In this document: one piece after another, positions 10,389 through 19,343 of the stretch
Layout of the letters: the number at the start of each line of letters is the position of its first letter
Position numbering within the stretch: position 1 is the stretch's first letter
Origin: Gemmatimonadota bacterium
Lineage (GTDB): Bacteria > Gemmatimonadota > Gemmatimonadetes > Gemmatimonadales > Gemmatimonadaceae
Direction of reading: 5' to 3'
Assembly (NCBI GenBank): GCA_021413975.1
Contig: JAIOPJ010000048.1
Coordinates: 31,076 to 95,075, forward strand
Length of the DNA: 64,000 nucleotides
The notes under the pieces: model-generated
Databases searched by the model: none
Seen by the model: the letters and a program-made list of their open reading frames with translations, nothing else
Told to the model about the DNA's origin: nothing
Made by a program: the position numbers and the translations under genes

Positions 10389-12377
10389 TCAGCGTGGCGG
10401 CGTCACCACCGTCAGCGTGATCCGTGATGGCGTCTGTCGCCCATTGTGTACCGCGTTGAGCGCGGCGACACCGACCGACTCGTCGTAATTGCGCCCACCC
10501 GTGTTCAGGTTGCGGTCGAAGCGCGGGAAGTTGCTGCTCGTGACCTCGACCCGGATCCGGTGACCCGGCGCGAACCAGTTGCTCGTGTTGAGCGGCCCGA
10601 GCTTGACCTCGTAGACCTTCCCGTTCTCCATGAACACTTCCTTGTCGTAGCCTTCGCGGTAGCGCACGCGCTGGATCGTCTCGTCCAGGTTGTAGGCGCG
10701 GCCGTCGGGATAGACGTCGAGCAGCTTCACCGTGAAGTCGGTGTCGCGCGCGTTCGACGAAACGAAGAGCGTCACCTCCACCGGCCCGCTCACTTCGACG
10801 CCGTCGGCCAGCGGATCCGTCGAGTAGACCAGGATGTCCGGACGCTCTTCCATCTTCTGCTGGTCCATCGCGCCCGCCTGCACCGCATTGCCGGTGCAGC
10901 AGACGTTGCCGCCGTACGAGGGCACCGGCTTCATGGGATCGTAGGTGAAGGTGTCGCGCGCTCCCGCGCGCGCGCCCGGCACCTGCGACACGAGCCGCCC
11001 GTCACCCAGCCGCGAGTTCGCGCGCCCGCTGCTCGTGAGGAAGTAAGTGACCGGCTTCGCACCCCGCGGCGGCCAGACGTCGGACGTCTGCCACCGGTTG
11101 CTCCCCATCGTGAAGTACCGCACATGCGGCAGCGTGTCGAGCACGCCGTTGTCCGCACCCTTGAGGAACCGGTCGAAGTACGCCCACGTCATCGCGTCGT
11201 AGTCGAGGCGTGCGTCCCCCATCGAGCGCTCGCCCACCACCGTGTTCTCGGTCGCGCGCTTGTACGAGCAGTGCGCCACCGGGGCGATCACCGCGTACTG
11301 CGCGTCGCGCACCGCCTGCGTGGTCCCCTTGGTCCGTGCGTGGTTGAAGAGCGCGAGGTTCGGCCCCACCGAGACGTCGTACCAGCTCATGAACCAGTAG
11401 CCCGGCACGCTGATCGGCATGTCGTCGTGGTAGAGGCCGCCGCCCTTGTACCAGGCCGGGTCGTTCGGCGTGCGCTGGATCATCCGGCCGCCGGTGCCCG
11501 CAGGCACCGCGTCGGCGAACGGCCCGCGCGGACCATCGACCGCGCGGAGCAGGTCCTGCACGGGGAGATGCCGCAGCGCCTGCGCCCAGTCCACCGGCGG
11601 CTTCTGTGACGCGAGGTCCCAGTACTTCGAGACGCGCTCGATGTCCTCGCGCGTGAGGTCCCGCGGCAGCATCGGCCGCTGCCCATCCTGAACCCCGTAC
11701 AGCCAGGCGATGAACAGCATCTGCACCGCCCCGCCCCGGTACCAGTTCCCCTGCTCGTACCAGCCACCCACGCGTCCGACCCCCGCACCGTAGCCCTGCG
11801 GGATCATGGCGCCGAGCGCCGGGTGCCCGCGCGATGCCGCGGCCATCTGCCACTCGGCGGTCGACGAGCACCCGATCAGTCCGACCTTGCCGTTGGACCA
11901 GGACTGCGCCGCGAGCCAACTGAAGGTGTCATCGGCATCGGTGAGTGGAGGACCGAGGATGTCCCACTCCCCCTCGGAGAAGAAGCGCCCCCGTTCGTTC
12001 TGCACCACGTACGCATAGCCGCGCCGCACGGCGTCCATCGCCGTGCTCACGTCGCGCGCCATGCCGTTGCGCACGTCCCACCAGTTGAAGTTGTAGGGCG
12101 TGCGACTCAGTACCACCGGCGCCTTGATCGACGCGTCGCGCGGCCGGTAGATGTCCGCCTGCAGCCGCACCCCGTCGCGCATGCCGATCATCACCTTGCG
12201 CTCGACGATCGCGATGCGGTCGAGCTCGCGGAGTTGCTGCTCGCGCGCCGCGCGCTGTTCGGCGGTCGGCGGCGCCTGCGGTTGCGCCGGGAGCGGCGCG
12301 GCGGAGGCCAAGAGGGTCGCGGCGAGCGCACGGGCCGCGAACGGGGACCACGGGAGGCGACGGAACTCGTTTCGCAT
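10389..12377 (-). CDS. CocE/NonD-family hydrolase (X-Pro dipeptidyl-peptidase-like), secreted
   Basis: 662 aa. A signal peptide ends at about PLPAQ. The alpha/beta-hydrolase part (about 55-370) starts with the family hallmark '[17 protein letters not shown]' and carries the nucleophile elbow GCSSTAEW near residue 170 and a candidate catalytic His in AHCSYKRAT. The last third (from about residue 430) is the PepX_C jelly-roll domain, including '[18 protein letters not shown]' and '[16 protein letters not shown]'. CocE relatives usually have GxSYxG; here the residue after the nucleophile is Ser. Expected activity is a dipeptidyl peptidase, esterase or acylase outside the cytoplasm. Stands alone between weakly characterised regions. 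Confidence 0.9.
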   Translation of the reverse strand: MRNEFRRLPWSPFAARALAATLLASAAPLPAQPQAPPTAEQRAAREQQLRELDRIAIVERKVMIGMRDGVRLQADIYRPRDASIKAPVVLSRTPYNFNWWDVRNGMARDVSTAMDAVRRGYAYVVQNERGRFFSEGEWDILGPPLTDADDTFSWLAAQSWSNGKVGLIGCSSTAEWQMAAASRGHPALGAMIPQGYGAGVGRVGGWYEQGNWYRGGAVQMLFIAWLYGVQDGQRPMLPRDLTREDIERVSKYWDLASQKPPVDWAQALRHLPVQDLLRAVDGPRGPFADAVPAGTGGRMIQRTPNDPAWYKGGGLYHDDMPISVPGYWFMSWYDVSVGPNLALFNHARTKGTTQAVRDAQYAVIAPVAHCSYKRATENTVVGERSMGDARLDYDAMTWAYFDRFLKGADNGVLDTLPHVRYFTMGSNRWQTSDVWPPRGAKPVTYFLTSSGRANSRLGDGRLVSQVPGARAGARDTFTYDPMKPVPSYGGNVCCTGNAVQAGAMDQQKMEERPDILVYSTDPLADGVEVSGPVEVTLFVSSNARDTDFTVKLLDVYPDGRAYNLDETIQRVRYREGYDKEVFMENGKVYEVKLGPLNTSNWFAPGHRIRVEVTSSNFPRFDRNLNTGGRNYDESVGVAALNAVHNGRQTPSRITLTVVTPPR

Positions 12378-12884
12378 CGGTCGACCGGGCTGGTGGGCGC
12401 GTGGACCGGCGGACGCACCGGCGCGTGCTGACCGGGGCCGGCCCTCGCGCCGTGGCAGTGCCGTCCCACCTGCAATACCGGGCGCGCCCGGACCGGCTGC
12501 AAGTCAGTCATTCCCGCTCGCCGTGTGAGGGAACCTCCGGGGCCCCCGTGCATGGAGATTCTCCACCCTCTCCGATGAATCTGGACTGACCTCATCGCAT
12601 TTCTGACCTTGCAGCTGTGAACACCCTCTAGTGCGGCGCCCACCCCGAGAACTTGCGGCGCTCGCGCGGAGTGGCCTGGTAACTCGCGTCGCCGCCCGGC
12701 CGGCGCCCCTGTGACGGCCGACTCCAAGGCCCAACTGGCGAACCGAAGATCATTGGGAACTGAACTGAGGTCGTGGCAGTGGCAGCGCAATCGCTGAGGC
12801 AAAGGTCGACAGCACACCGCTCTACTATTTCATTTTACGGAGCACTCCACTGCTCGCTCGCCCTCCGCTTCAGAGAAACTTCCA
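12378..12884. other. 507-bp intergenic region leading into a softer-GC island
   Basis: No convincing gene. A reverse-strand frame across 12191-12817 exists but its product is Arg/Pro-rich with no domain and overlaps the CocE gene. Base composition falls from about 12590 onward. TACTAT at 12823-12828 followed by an AT-rich TTTCATTTTA tract is a possible promoter for the gene at 12885. No hairpin, tRNA or direct repeat was recognised. Confidence 0.5.
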
Positions 12885-13883
12885 ATGCCGACTAGCTGCC
12901 CACGCTGTTACTCCGCGGTGCCAGACGCCGCGAGACGATGCCCGCAATGCGACTACCCACATGCGTTCGAACCAGTGAAGGACGGTATCGTGCGCGCCAT
13001 CAACATTCCTCTAGCCAAGGGAATCTTGGTTCACCGCGAGATTGCGGCCGATCCGCCGGAGATGCAGCGCTTGGCCTTGTTCTTCGAGAAGGTGTTGACG
13101 TTCTCGCAGACCGGAACCCTTTCGCCGGGAGTCGACGGAGCGGAGATCGAACGCAGCCTCGCCTACCTCGCAGAACACGGCGTCGTTAACCGGATCGTGC
13201 TTGGGATGCCGGCACCAATCGACTTCGGCATGGTTGACGAGCACGGCCGTCACTCACGATTGAGCGACTCCTGGCGTGCCGCCTCAGAGTGGTACATCGA
13301 CGGCCCCGCGATGCACCCATACATGCTGCCGGCCGGTGTACCACACTCGGAGCGCATGCGGCGTTTCGCTAACAACGGTTCCTACCGCGACGCTCCGATC
13401 GCCGTACACCTCCCGACGCTGCGAGATGCCGCAGCCACCGACTCGCCCGTCAGCGTCGTCGAGGTGACGCTGCGCAACATTCCCTTGCCGGCGGAGAACA
13501 CGCCGTGGGACGAGATCATCGCCTTCCGCAACGACCCAGAGACGCAGCGCCAGTTTCGAGCGCTTCGGCAGTGGATGCGTGGCCGACTCGCGTGCGGGAC
13601 GCCAGCGGACGAACTGCAAGCTGAGATCGACGCCATGCTCTCGGACTTCCGGACGTTTATGCGGGGCGCGCAGATGTCGGGCCGACTGGCGAAGTTGAAG
13701 GCGATCGTCTACACAGGTCTCGATATTGGACTAATGCTTAAAGGATACCCTCCGGTGCTGACCACAGGCGACCTCCTGTTCGAACGGCTCGAGCGCGGCG
13801 TGCCGACGGTCGAAAACGACAAGCTCGCTCCGGGCAGAGAGATCGCGTATCTGGACTCTGTTCGGACCCGATTTGCCGACTGA
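12885..13883 (+). CDS. Unrecognised protein with N-terminal zinc ribbon
   Basis: 332 aa; I do not recognise the family. Residues 5-23 form a zinc ribbon, CPRC-X11-CPQC, as in double-zinc-ribbon proteins. The rest looks mainly alpha-helical and soluble, with no signal peptide or membrane segment. The most conserved-looking piece is about residues 205-230 (PWDEIIAFRNDPETQRQF followed by LRQW). Near the C-terminus is a hydrophobic segment around LKAIVYTGLDIGLMLKGYPP. Third codon positions are less GC-rich than in neighbours, with TTA, CTA and ATT codons used, suggesting acquisition by transfer. The next small gene starts 4 bp after the stop. A role in nucleic-acid binding or defence is possible but unsupported. 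Confidence 0.75.
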   Translation: MPTSCPRCYSAVPDAARRCPQCDYPHAFEPVKDGIVRAINIPLAKGILVHREIAADPPEMQRLALFFEKVLTFSQTGTLSPGVDGAEIERSLAYLAEHGVVNRIVLGMPAPIDFGMVDEHGRHSRLSDSWRAASEWYIDGPAMHPYMLPAGVPHSERMRRFANNGSYRDAPIAVHLPTLRDAAATDSPVSVVEVTLRNIPLPAENTPWDEIIAFRNDPETQRQFRALRQWMRGRLACGTPADELQAEIDAMLSDFRTFMRGAQMSGRLAKLKAIVYTGLDIGLMLKGYPPVLTTGDLLFERLERGVPTVENDKLAPGREIAYLDSVRTRFAD

Positions 13884-13887
13884 GTCG

Positions 13888-14241
13888 ATGGCCCGCACCC
13901 CTGGGACCTTCCCCGACGACGCCCGCCTCCGCCGAATGGACTACTGCCAGGCACCGGCGACCGTGTACTTTTTCGTCTCCACCGACGATTGGTACCGACG
14001 ATCGGTGGCATGTGAACACTGCGTGTTGGATCGCGGACGCCTCGTTCGCCCACGCAGTCCAGACCACCGGAAGGCGTCCTGCCGCGTGTTCTTCGCCGCG
14101 ACTCGCGTGTGCAACCTCGACACCCGTCTGAAGGACGAGTTCTGGCGTCTCTCGCCTGCCCAGTGCGATCGCCAGCTACGGGCGGCCGAGTTCCTCGGAC
14201 AGCTGCCTACCTTCATTGCTGCATATCGGATCGCCACTTGA
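13888..14241 (+). CDS. Small cysteine-containing protein, unrecognised
   Basis: 117 aa, starting ATG 4 bp after the zinc-ribbon gene. It contains CEHC near residue 43 plus four further cysteines, and several aromatic residues (VYFFVSTDDWYRR). Third positions are mostly G or C with sensible amino-acid composition, while the overlapping reverse-strand frame (13941-14288) gives an Arg-rich product, so this frame is preferred. No known domain was recognised; a second metal-binding protein coupled to the first is a reasonable guess. No Shine-Dalgarno stands out, so it may depend on translational coupling. Confidence 0.5.
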   Translation: MARTPGTFPDDARLRRMDYCQAPATVYFFVSTDDWYRRSVACEHCVLDRGRLVRPRSPDHRKASCRVFFAATRVCNLDTRLKDEFWRLSPAQCDRQLRAAEFLGQLPTFIAAYRIAT

Positions 14242-14454
14242 CCTCGGAACCCATCTCGCAATGACGACACTGACGGATCCCGAACCACGCATTCAATCGG
14301 AGCCGCTCGATCGGAGAGCCAACGCAGCCTGCTGGTCCACGGACTCGCTTACCGCTGTCAAGCGTCAGAGCATTTGATGGCAGCTCGCCGCCCGCATCCG
14401 CAAGCGTGCACCAGTAACTCCGAGCGCACCGCGCCGATCGCACCGACCGCGGTG

Positions 14455-14460
14455 TAGATT
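14455..14460 (+). promoter_or_regulatory. -10-like TAGATT, leaderless arrangement
   Basis: TAGATT followed by 7 nt and then the TTG start of the DUF1697 gene. There is no room for a Shine-Dalgarno. The hexamer supports TTG 14468 as the true start. Confidence 0.5.
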
Positions 14461-14467
14461 CCCCAAG

Positions 14468-14983
14468 TTGACCACCTACATCGCCCTCCTCCGCGCCGTG
14501 AACGTCGGCGGCACCGGCAAGCTCCCCATGGCCGACCTCCGCGCGCTCTGCACGAAGGCCGGCTTCACCGGCGTCCGCACCTACATCGCCAGCGGCAACG
14601 TCGTCTTCTCGAGCGGGCTCTCGGCGTCCAAGGCGCGAGTGACGCTCGAGGCCGCGCTCGCCAAGCGCCTCGACAAGGGCACGCAGGTGATCATCCGCAC
14701 CGCGGACGAACTCGAGGCGATCATCGCCGCGAACCCGTTTCCGGAAGCGGAGCCGAACCGGCTCATCGTCGTCTTCCTCTCGCGCGAGGAGTCGGCGACC
14801 GTGCTCGACGGCTGGAAGATCCCGGGCCGCGAGCGGCTCGCGCTCGTGGGCCGCGAGCTCTTCATCCACTATCCCGACGGCATGGGGCAGTCGAAGCTGA
14901 AGGTGCCGTTCGCCGACCAGGGCACGGGTCGGAACATGAACTCGGTGCGGGCCCTGCTCGAGATGGCGCGCGCTCGGGTCTAG
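14468..14983 (+). CDS. DUF1697 family protein
   Basis: 171 aa, full-length DUF1697. Characteristic segments are visible: the N-terminal 'YIALLRAVNVGG', 'MADLRALC..AGF', 'TYIASGNVVFSS', and the C-terminal 'GRNMNSVRALLEMA'. The family is widespread, cytosolic and of unknown biochemical function. Start is TTG, chosen because the first residues (TTYIALLRAVNVGG) match the normal N-terminus and because a -10-like hexamer ends 7 nt upstream, implying a leaderless transcript. It stands alone; the S9 peptidase downstream is 120 bp away. Confidence 0.9.
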   Translation: MTTYIALLRAVNVGGTGKLPMADLRALCTKAGFTGVRTYIASGNVVFSSGLSASKARVTLEAALAKRLDKGTQVIIRTADELEAIIAANPFPEAEPNRLIVVFLSREESATVLDGWKIPGRERLALVGRELFIHYPDGMGQSKLKVPFADQGTGRNMNSVRALLEMARARV

Positions 14984-15103
14984 GCGGTCGCGTCGCTCGG
15001 GCGGCAGCGCGGACCGTTCTCGCGAGGACGGACGTTGCGTGGCCGATGGAGGTGCGGTAACGTCGCTGGAGCGCGACCGTCCTCCCCCCAGCCCGAAGGT
15101 GCC

Positions 15104-17176
15104 ATGACCTCGCCCACTCGCCTCCCGCGGTCTGCAGTGATGCGCCGGCGGCCACACGCCACCGTCGCCGTCGCGATCGGACTCCTCGCCGCCCTTCACG
15201 CTGCCCCGAGTGCGCTCGATGCGCAGGGCCGCCCAGGGCCCGACCGCCTCACGATCGCCGACTACATGGCGTGGGAGGAGGTGAGCAACCCACAGCTCTC
15301 CCCCGACGGCAGGCAGATCCTCTACACGAAGGGCTGGATCGACCAGATGAACGACCGTCGCAAGACGGCGCTCTGGATCATGGATGCCGATGGCTCGCGT
15401 CAGCGCTTCCTCGTCGAGGGCAGCGACGCCAAGTGGTCCCCCGACGGCACTCGGATCGTCTACGTGGCCGACGGCGAACCCGGCGGCACGCAGCTCTTCG
15501 TCCGCTGGATGGACGCCGAGGGCGCCACCTCGCAGGTCACCCGCGTCGTCGAGGCGCCGACCGGCGTGGAGTGGTCGCCCGACGGCCGGTCGCTCAGCTT
15601 CCAGATGCGGGTCCCCAAGCCCGAACCGTGGTCACTCGAGATGCCGGCCGCGCCACGCGGCGCGAAATGGACCGAGCCGCCGCGCGTGGTGCAGTCGGTG
15701 AAGTACCGCGCCGACCGGCAGGGCTTCCTCCCCGACGGCAACACGCAGCTCTTCGTCGTCTCCGCCGAGGGTGGTGCACCACGCCAGATCACGAGCGGCG
15801 ACTGGGACAACGCCGGCGGCCGCTGGATGCCCGACGGCTCGGCACTCGTCTTCGCCGCCAATCGCGTCCCCGACGCCGCGTACGCCTGGCGGCAGTCCGA
15901 CATCTATCGTGTGCAGGTCGCGACCGGCACGATCACGCGGCTCACCACGCGCAACGGCCCTGATGGCAATCCCGTGCCGTCCCCCGACGGCAGGTACATC
16001 GCCTACACCGGCTACGACTCCACCGACGCGACCTGGCAGGACGCCGCGCTCTACGTGATGAACGCCGACGGCTCGGAGCCGCGCGCGCTCACGGTGTCCC
16101 TCGACCGCTCGCCCTCCGAGCTCATGTGGGACGCGCAATCCAAGGGCGTCTACTTCCTCGCCGAGAATGCCGGCTCGCGCCAGCTCTACTACGCACCGCG
16201 TTCGGGTCCGCACCGGCAGATCACGCAGGGCGCGCACGTGCTGCAGGTGACCGACATGACCGCGGCCGGCGTCTTCGTCGGCACGCGCACCACCGCCTCC
16301 GCGCCGGCGAACATCGTGCGCTTCGACGCGGCCACGCCGCAGACGATCACGACGCTCACGCGGGTCAACGCCGACCTGCTGACCGGCAAGAAGCTCGCGA
16401 CCACCGAGGAGTTCTGGTACACCTCGGTCGACGGCCTGCGCATCCAGGGCTGGATCGTGAAGCCCCCCGATTTCGACCCGTCGAAGAAGTACCCGATGAT
16501 GCTCGAGATCCACGGCGGACCGCACTCGATGTACAACGTCGGCTTCAGCTTCGCGCGGCAGGACCACGCGGCCAACGGCTACGTGATGCTCTACACCAAC
16601 CCGCGCGGCTCCACCGGCTACGGCTCGGCGTTCGGCAACGCGATCAAGAACGCGTATCCCGGCAAGGATTACGACGACCTCATGGCGGGCGTGGACTCGG
16701 TGATCGGGCGTGGATTCGTCGACACCAAGCGGCTGTATGTGTTCGGCTGCTCGGGCGGCGGCGTACTCACGAGCTGGATCGTCGGCCACACCAACCGGTT
16801 CGCGGCCGCGAGCGCCAACTGCCCGGTCACCAACTGGATGAGCTTCGTCGGCACCACCGACGGTGCGGGCTGGTACCAGAACTTCGAGAAGCTCCCGTGG
16901 GAGGATCCCTCGGAGCACCTCCGCCGCTCGCCGCTCATGTACGTGGGCAACGTGCGCACACCGACGATGCTCATGACCGGGGTGAACGACCTCCGCACCC
17001 CGATGGGCCAGACCGAGGAGTACTACGAAGCGCTCAAGGTCCTCAAGGTCCCGACGGTGATGGTCCGGTTCAACAACGAGTGGCACGGCACGAGTTCCAC
17101 GCCGTCGAACTTCCTGCGCACGCAGGCCTTCCTGCGCAGCTGGTTCGAGCGGTATCCGGCCAAGCCGACGATGTGA
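15104..17176 (+). CDS. Secreted S9-family prolyl oligopeptidase-like peptidase
   Basis: 690 aa. A signal peptide ends at about SALDAQG. Residues 45-410 form a WD40-like beta-propeller with several 'SPDG' TolB-like blades. The C-terminal alpha/beta-hydrolase domain has the nucleophile in GCSGGG (about residue 547), a catalytic Asp in GVNDLRTP and a catalytic His in NEWHGT. This is the acylaminoacyl-peptidase/DPP-IV-type arrangement; expected role is degradation of oligopeptides in the periplasm. Start ATG at MTSPTRLP gives a reasonable n-region followed by the hydrophobic core. TAACGT at 15058-15063 could be the -10. A 64-bp gap separates it from purE. Confidence 0.93.
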   Translation: MTSPTRLPRSAVMRRRPHATVAVAIGLLAALHAAPSALDAQGRPGPDRLTIADYMAWEEVSNPQLSPDGRQILYTKGWIDQMNDRRKTALWIMDADGSRQRFLVEGSDAKWSPDGTRIVYVADGEPGGTQLFVRWMDAEGATSQVTRVVEAPTGVEWSPDGRSLSFQMRVPKPEPWSLEMPAAPRGAKWTEPPRVVQSVKYRADRQGFLPDGNTQLFVVSAEGGAPRQITSGDWDNAGGRWMPDGSALVFAANRVPDAAYAWRQSDIYRVQVATGTITRLTTRNGPDGNPVPSPDGRYIAYTGYDSTDATWQDAALYVMNADGSEPRALTVSLDRSPSELMWDAQSKGVYFLAENAGSRQLYYAPRSGPHRQITQGAHVLQVTDMTAAGVFVGTRTTASAPANIVRFDAATPQTITTLTRVNADLLTGKKLATTEEFWYTSVDGLRIQGWIVKPPDFDPSKKYPMMLEIHGGPHSMYNVGFSFARQDHAANGYVMLYTNPRGSTGYGSAFGNAIKNAYPGKDYDDLMAGVDSVIGRGFVDTKRLYVFGCSGGGVLTSWIVGHTNRFAAASANCPVTNWMSFVGTTDGAGWYQNFEKLPWEDPSEHLRRSPLMYVGNVRTPTMLMTGVNDLRTPMGQTEEYYEALKVLKVPTVMVRFNNEWHGTSSTPSNFLRTQAFLRSWFERYPAKPTM

Positions 17177-17228
17177 CCGCGCTGCCTGACGGGCCCGTGC
17201 CTGACGTGCGCGGGTCCGTTCGGGCAGG

Positions 17229-17234
17229 CATATT
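17229..17234 (+). promoter_or_regulatory. -10-like CATATT upstream of purE, leaderless arrangement
   Basis: CATATT followed by 6 nt (TCCCTC) and the ATG of purE; no Shine-Dalgarno. Fits the spacing rule seen at several other genes in the window. Confidence 0.5.
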
Positions 17235-17240
17235 TCCCTC

Positions 17241-17735
17241 ATGTCCGCCCCTGCCAATCCGCTCGTCGGCGTCATCATGGGCTCGAAGTCCGACTACGAG
17301 CACCTCGCCCCCGCCCTCGAGATCCTGACGCACCTCGGTGTGCCGTTCGAGGCGAAGGTCGTCTCCGCGCACCGCACGCCCGACTACATGTTCGAGTACG
17401 CCGCCGAAGCCGAGTCACGCGGGCTCCTCGTGATCATCGCGGCCGCCGGCGGCGCGGCGCACCTGCCCGGCATGGTGGCCTCCAAGACGCTCGTCCCGGT
17501 GCTCGGCGTGCCGATCCCCGCGACCTCGCTCAACGGCCTCGACGCGCTCCTCTCGATCGTGCAGATGCCCGCCGGCGTCCCCGTCGGCACGCTCGCGATC
17601 GGCAAGCCGGGCGCGACCAACGCCGCGATCCTCGCCGCCGAGATCGTCGGATCGCACCGCCCGGAGGTGCGCGAGAAGCTCCGCGCCTGGCGCGCCAGCC
17701 GCGCCGCCGACGTCCGCTCGCAGACCCTCCCATGA
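17241..17735 (+). CDS. purE: N5-carboxyaminoimidazole ribonucleotide mutase
   Basis: 164 aa, class I PurE. It moves the carboxyl group from N5-CAIR to give CAIR in de novo purine synthesis. Visible motifs: [10 protein letters not shown] nucleotide-binding loop, SAHRTPD with the catalytic His, and [12 protein letters not shown]. The final ATGA overlaps the start of purK, so the two are translated together, the usual purEK arrangement. A -10-like hexamer lies 6 nt before the ATG. No PurR operator or purine riboswitch was recognised. Confidence 0.97.
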   Translation: MSAPANPLVGVIMGSKSDYEHLAPALEILTHLGVPFEAKVVSAHRTPDYMFEYAAEAESRGLLVIIAAAGGAAHLPGMVASKTLVPVLGVPIPATSLNGLDALLSIVQMPAGVPVGTLAIGKPGATNAAILAAEIVGSHRPEVREKLRAWRASRAADVRSQTLP

Positions 17736-18868
17736 CGCACGCGCCCGTTCCTCCGGGCGCCACCATCGGGTTCCTCGGCGGTGGTCAGCTCGGCCGCATG
17801 ACGGCCATGGCCGCGCGCACCTTGGGCTACGACGTCCGTGTGCTCGACCCGGAACGCGACTGTCCCGCGCGTCACGTGGCCGACGAGACGATCACCGCCC
17901 CCTGGGCCGACGCCGAGGCGGCCGCGCGCCTCGCGGCCGGCTGCGCCGCCGTGACGCTCGAGATCGAGCAGATCCCGCGCGCCTCGCTCGAGGCGGTGGC
18001 CGGCCTCGCGCCGCTCAGCCCCGGCGTGGAGGCGGTGTACGTGATCCAGGAACGTGCGCGCCAGAAGGAATGGCTCGCCTCGAACGGCTTCCCGCTCGGT
18101 CCGTTCCGCACGGTGCGCCACTCCACCACCACGGCCGACGCGGTCGCCGCGCTCGGACCCGCGATCGTGAAGAGCGCCATGGGCGGCTATGACGGACGCG
18201 GCCAGGTGCGCGTGAGGACGCCTGACGAAGGCCGTGCCGCCTTCGAATCGCTGCGCGCGCCCGTCTGCGTCGTCGAAGCGTTCCTCGACATCGCCACCGA
18301 GATCAGCGTGCTCGTCGCGCGCCGGGCCGACGGGGTCGCCGTCGCCTACCCGACGTCGCGCAACGTGCACACGCACGGCGTGCTCACCTGGGCCGTGACA
18401 CCCTCCGGCGCCGACGAGGACCTCGAAGCCAAGGCCCGCGCACTCGCGCTCGGCATCGCCGGGAAGCTCGGGATCATCGGCCTGCTGGCCGTGGAGATGT
18501 TCGTGCTCCACGACGGATCGTTGCTGGTGAACGAACTCGCGCCGCGGCCGCACAACACCTTCCATCACTCCGAGCGTGCGCACCCCACGAGCCAGTTCGA
18601 GCAGCTCGTGCGTGCCATCTGCCACCTCCCGCTCGGCAGCGTCGACGTCATCCGCCCGGCGGCGATCCACAACCTGCTCGGCGACATCTGGGAGGGCGGC
18701 GCACCCGATTTCGCCAAGGCTCTGGCGATCCCCGGCGTCCGTGTGCATCTGTATGGGAAGAAGGAATCGCGTCCTGGGCGGAAGATGGGCCACCTCTCCG
18801 CCGACGGCGCGACGCCCGAGGAAGCGCTCGACCGCGTCCTGACCGCCTACCGCGCGCTCACGTCCTGA
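17732..18868 (+). CDS. purK: N5-carboxyaminoimidazole ribonucleotide synthase
   Basis: 378 aa ATP-grasp enzyme that carboxylates AIR with bicarbonate and ATP to make N5-CAIR for PurE. Motifs: N-terminal [14 protein letters not shown]-grasp segment [13 protein letters not shown], and the [11 protein letters not shown] region with NELAPR before it. Starts with a 4-bp overlap with purE. The N-terminal start ([21 protein letters not shown]) is normal. No other purine genes adjoin; purine salvage genes occur separately at 56-61 kb. Confidence 0.97.
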   Translation: MTHAPVPPGATIGFLGGGQLGRMTAMAARTLGYDVRVLDPERDCPARHVADETITAPWADAEAAARLAAGCAAVTLEIEQIPRASLEAVAGLAPLSPGVEAVYVIQERARQKEWLASNGFPLGPFRTVRHSTTTADAVAALGPAIVKSAMGGYDGRGQVRVRTPDEGRAAFESLRAPVCVVEAFLDIATEISVLVARRADGVAVAYPTSRNVHTHGVLTWAVTPSGADEDLEAKARALALGIAGKLGIIGLLAVEMFVLHDGSLLVNELAPRPHNTFHHSERAHPTSQFEQLVRAICHLPLGSVDVIRPAAIHNLLGDIWEGGAPDFAKALAIPGVRVHLYGKKESRPGRKMGHLSADGATPEEALDRVLTAYRALTS

Positions 18869-18878
18869 GGACCCTGCG

Positions 18879-19328
18879 ATGCCCACGCCCACGCCTCGCT
18901 TCCGCGATCTCAGCGCCGCCGAATGCACCGCGATCCTCGCGCGCCACCACGTCGGCCGCCTCGCCTTCTCGCGTAAGGACCGCGTGGACATCGAGCCGAT
19001 CCACTACGTCTTCGACGAGGGCTGGCTCTACGGCCGCACCCAGCCGGGCACCAAACTCGAGGTGATCACGCACAACCGGTGGATAGCGTTCGAGGTCGAC
19101 GAGATCGACGCGCTCTTCGACTGGCGCAGCGTGGTGGTGAAGGGCGGCTTCTACCTGCTGCGGTCGGACGGCGGACCGCACGAGACCGAGGCCTACGACA
19201 AGGGCGTCGCGATCCTCCGCCGGCTCGTTCCCGAGACGATGACCGCGACCGACCCGCTGCCGGAACGGGCGATCGTGTTCAGGATCAACATCGACGAGCT
19301 GTTCGGCCGCGAGGCGAGCACCAGGTAG
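18879..19328 (+). CDS. Pyridoxamine 5'-phosphate oxidase-like FMN-binding protein
   Basis: 149 aa, split-barrel flavin-binding family (Putative_PNPOx_3/Nim-like). Characteristic start 'LSAAECTAILARHHVGRLAFS' and strands 'EPIHYVFDEGWLYGRTQPGTK' are present. Such proteins bind FMN or F420 and may act as small oxidoreductases; Nim relatives reduce nitroimidazoles. Ten bp after purK, so it may be the last gene of the purEK transcript. It lacks the residues that would mark a true PdxH, so a role in vitamin B6 synthesis is not proposed. Confidence 0.82.
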   Translation: MPTPTPRFRDLSAAECTAILARHHVGRLAFSRKDRVDIEPIHYVFDEGWLYGRTQPGTKLEVITHNRWIAFEVDEIDALFDWRSVVVKGGFYLLRSDGGPHETEAYDKGVAILRRLVPETMTATDPLPERAIVFRINIDELFGREASTR

Positions 19329-19343
19329 CGGGCGTCGCGCGTC

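Noticed and set aside
12191..12817. 208-codon reverse frame in the region before the zinc-ribbon gene
   Set aside because: Overlaps the CocE hydrolase start and gives an Arg/Pro/Ser-rich product without domain or conserved composition.
13941..14288. 115-codon reverse frame overlapping the small Cys protein
   Set aside because: Codon-position bias supports the plus-strand frame; the reverse product is Arg/Ser-rich and extends into non-coding sequence.
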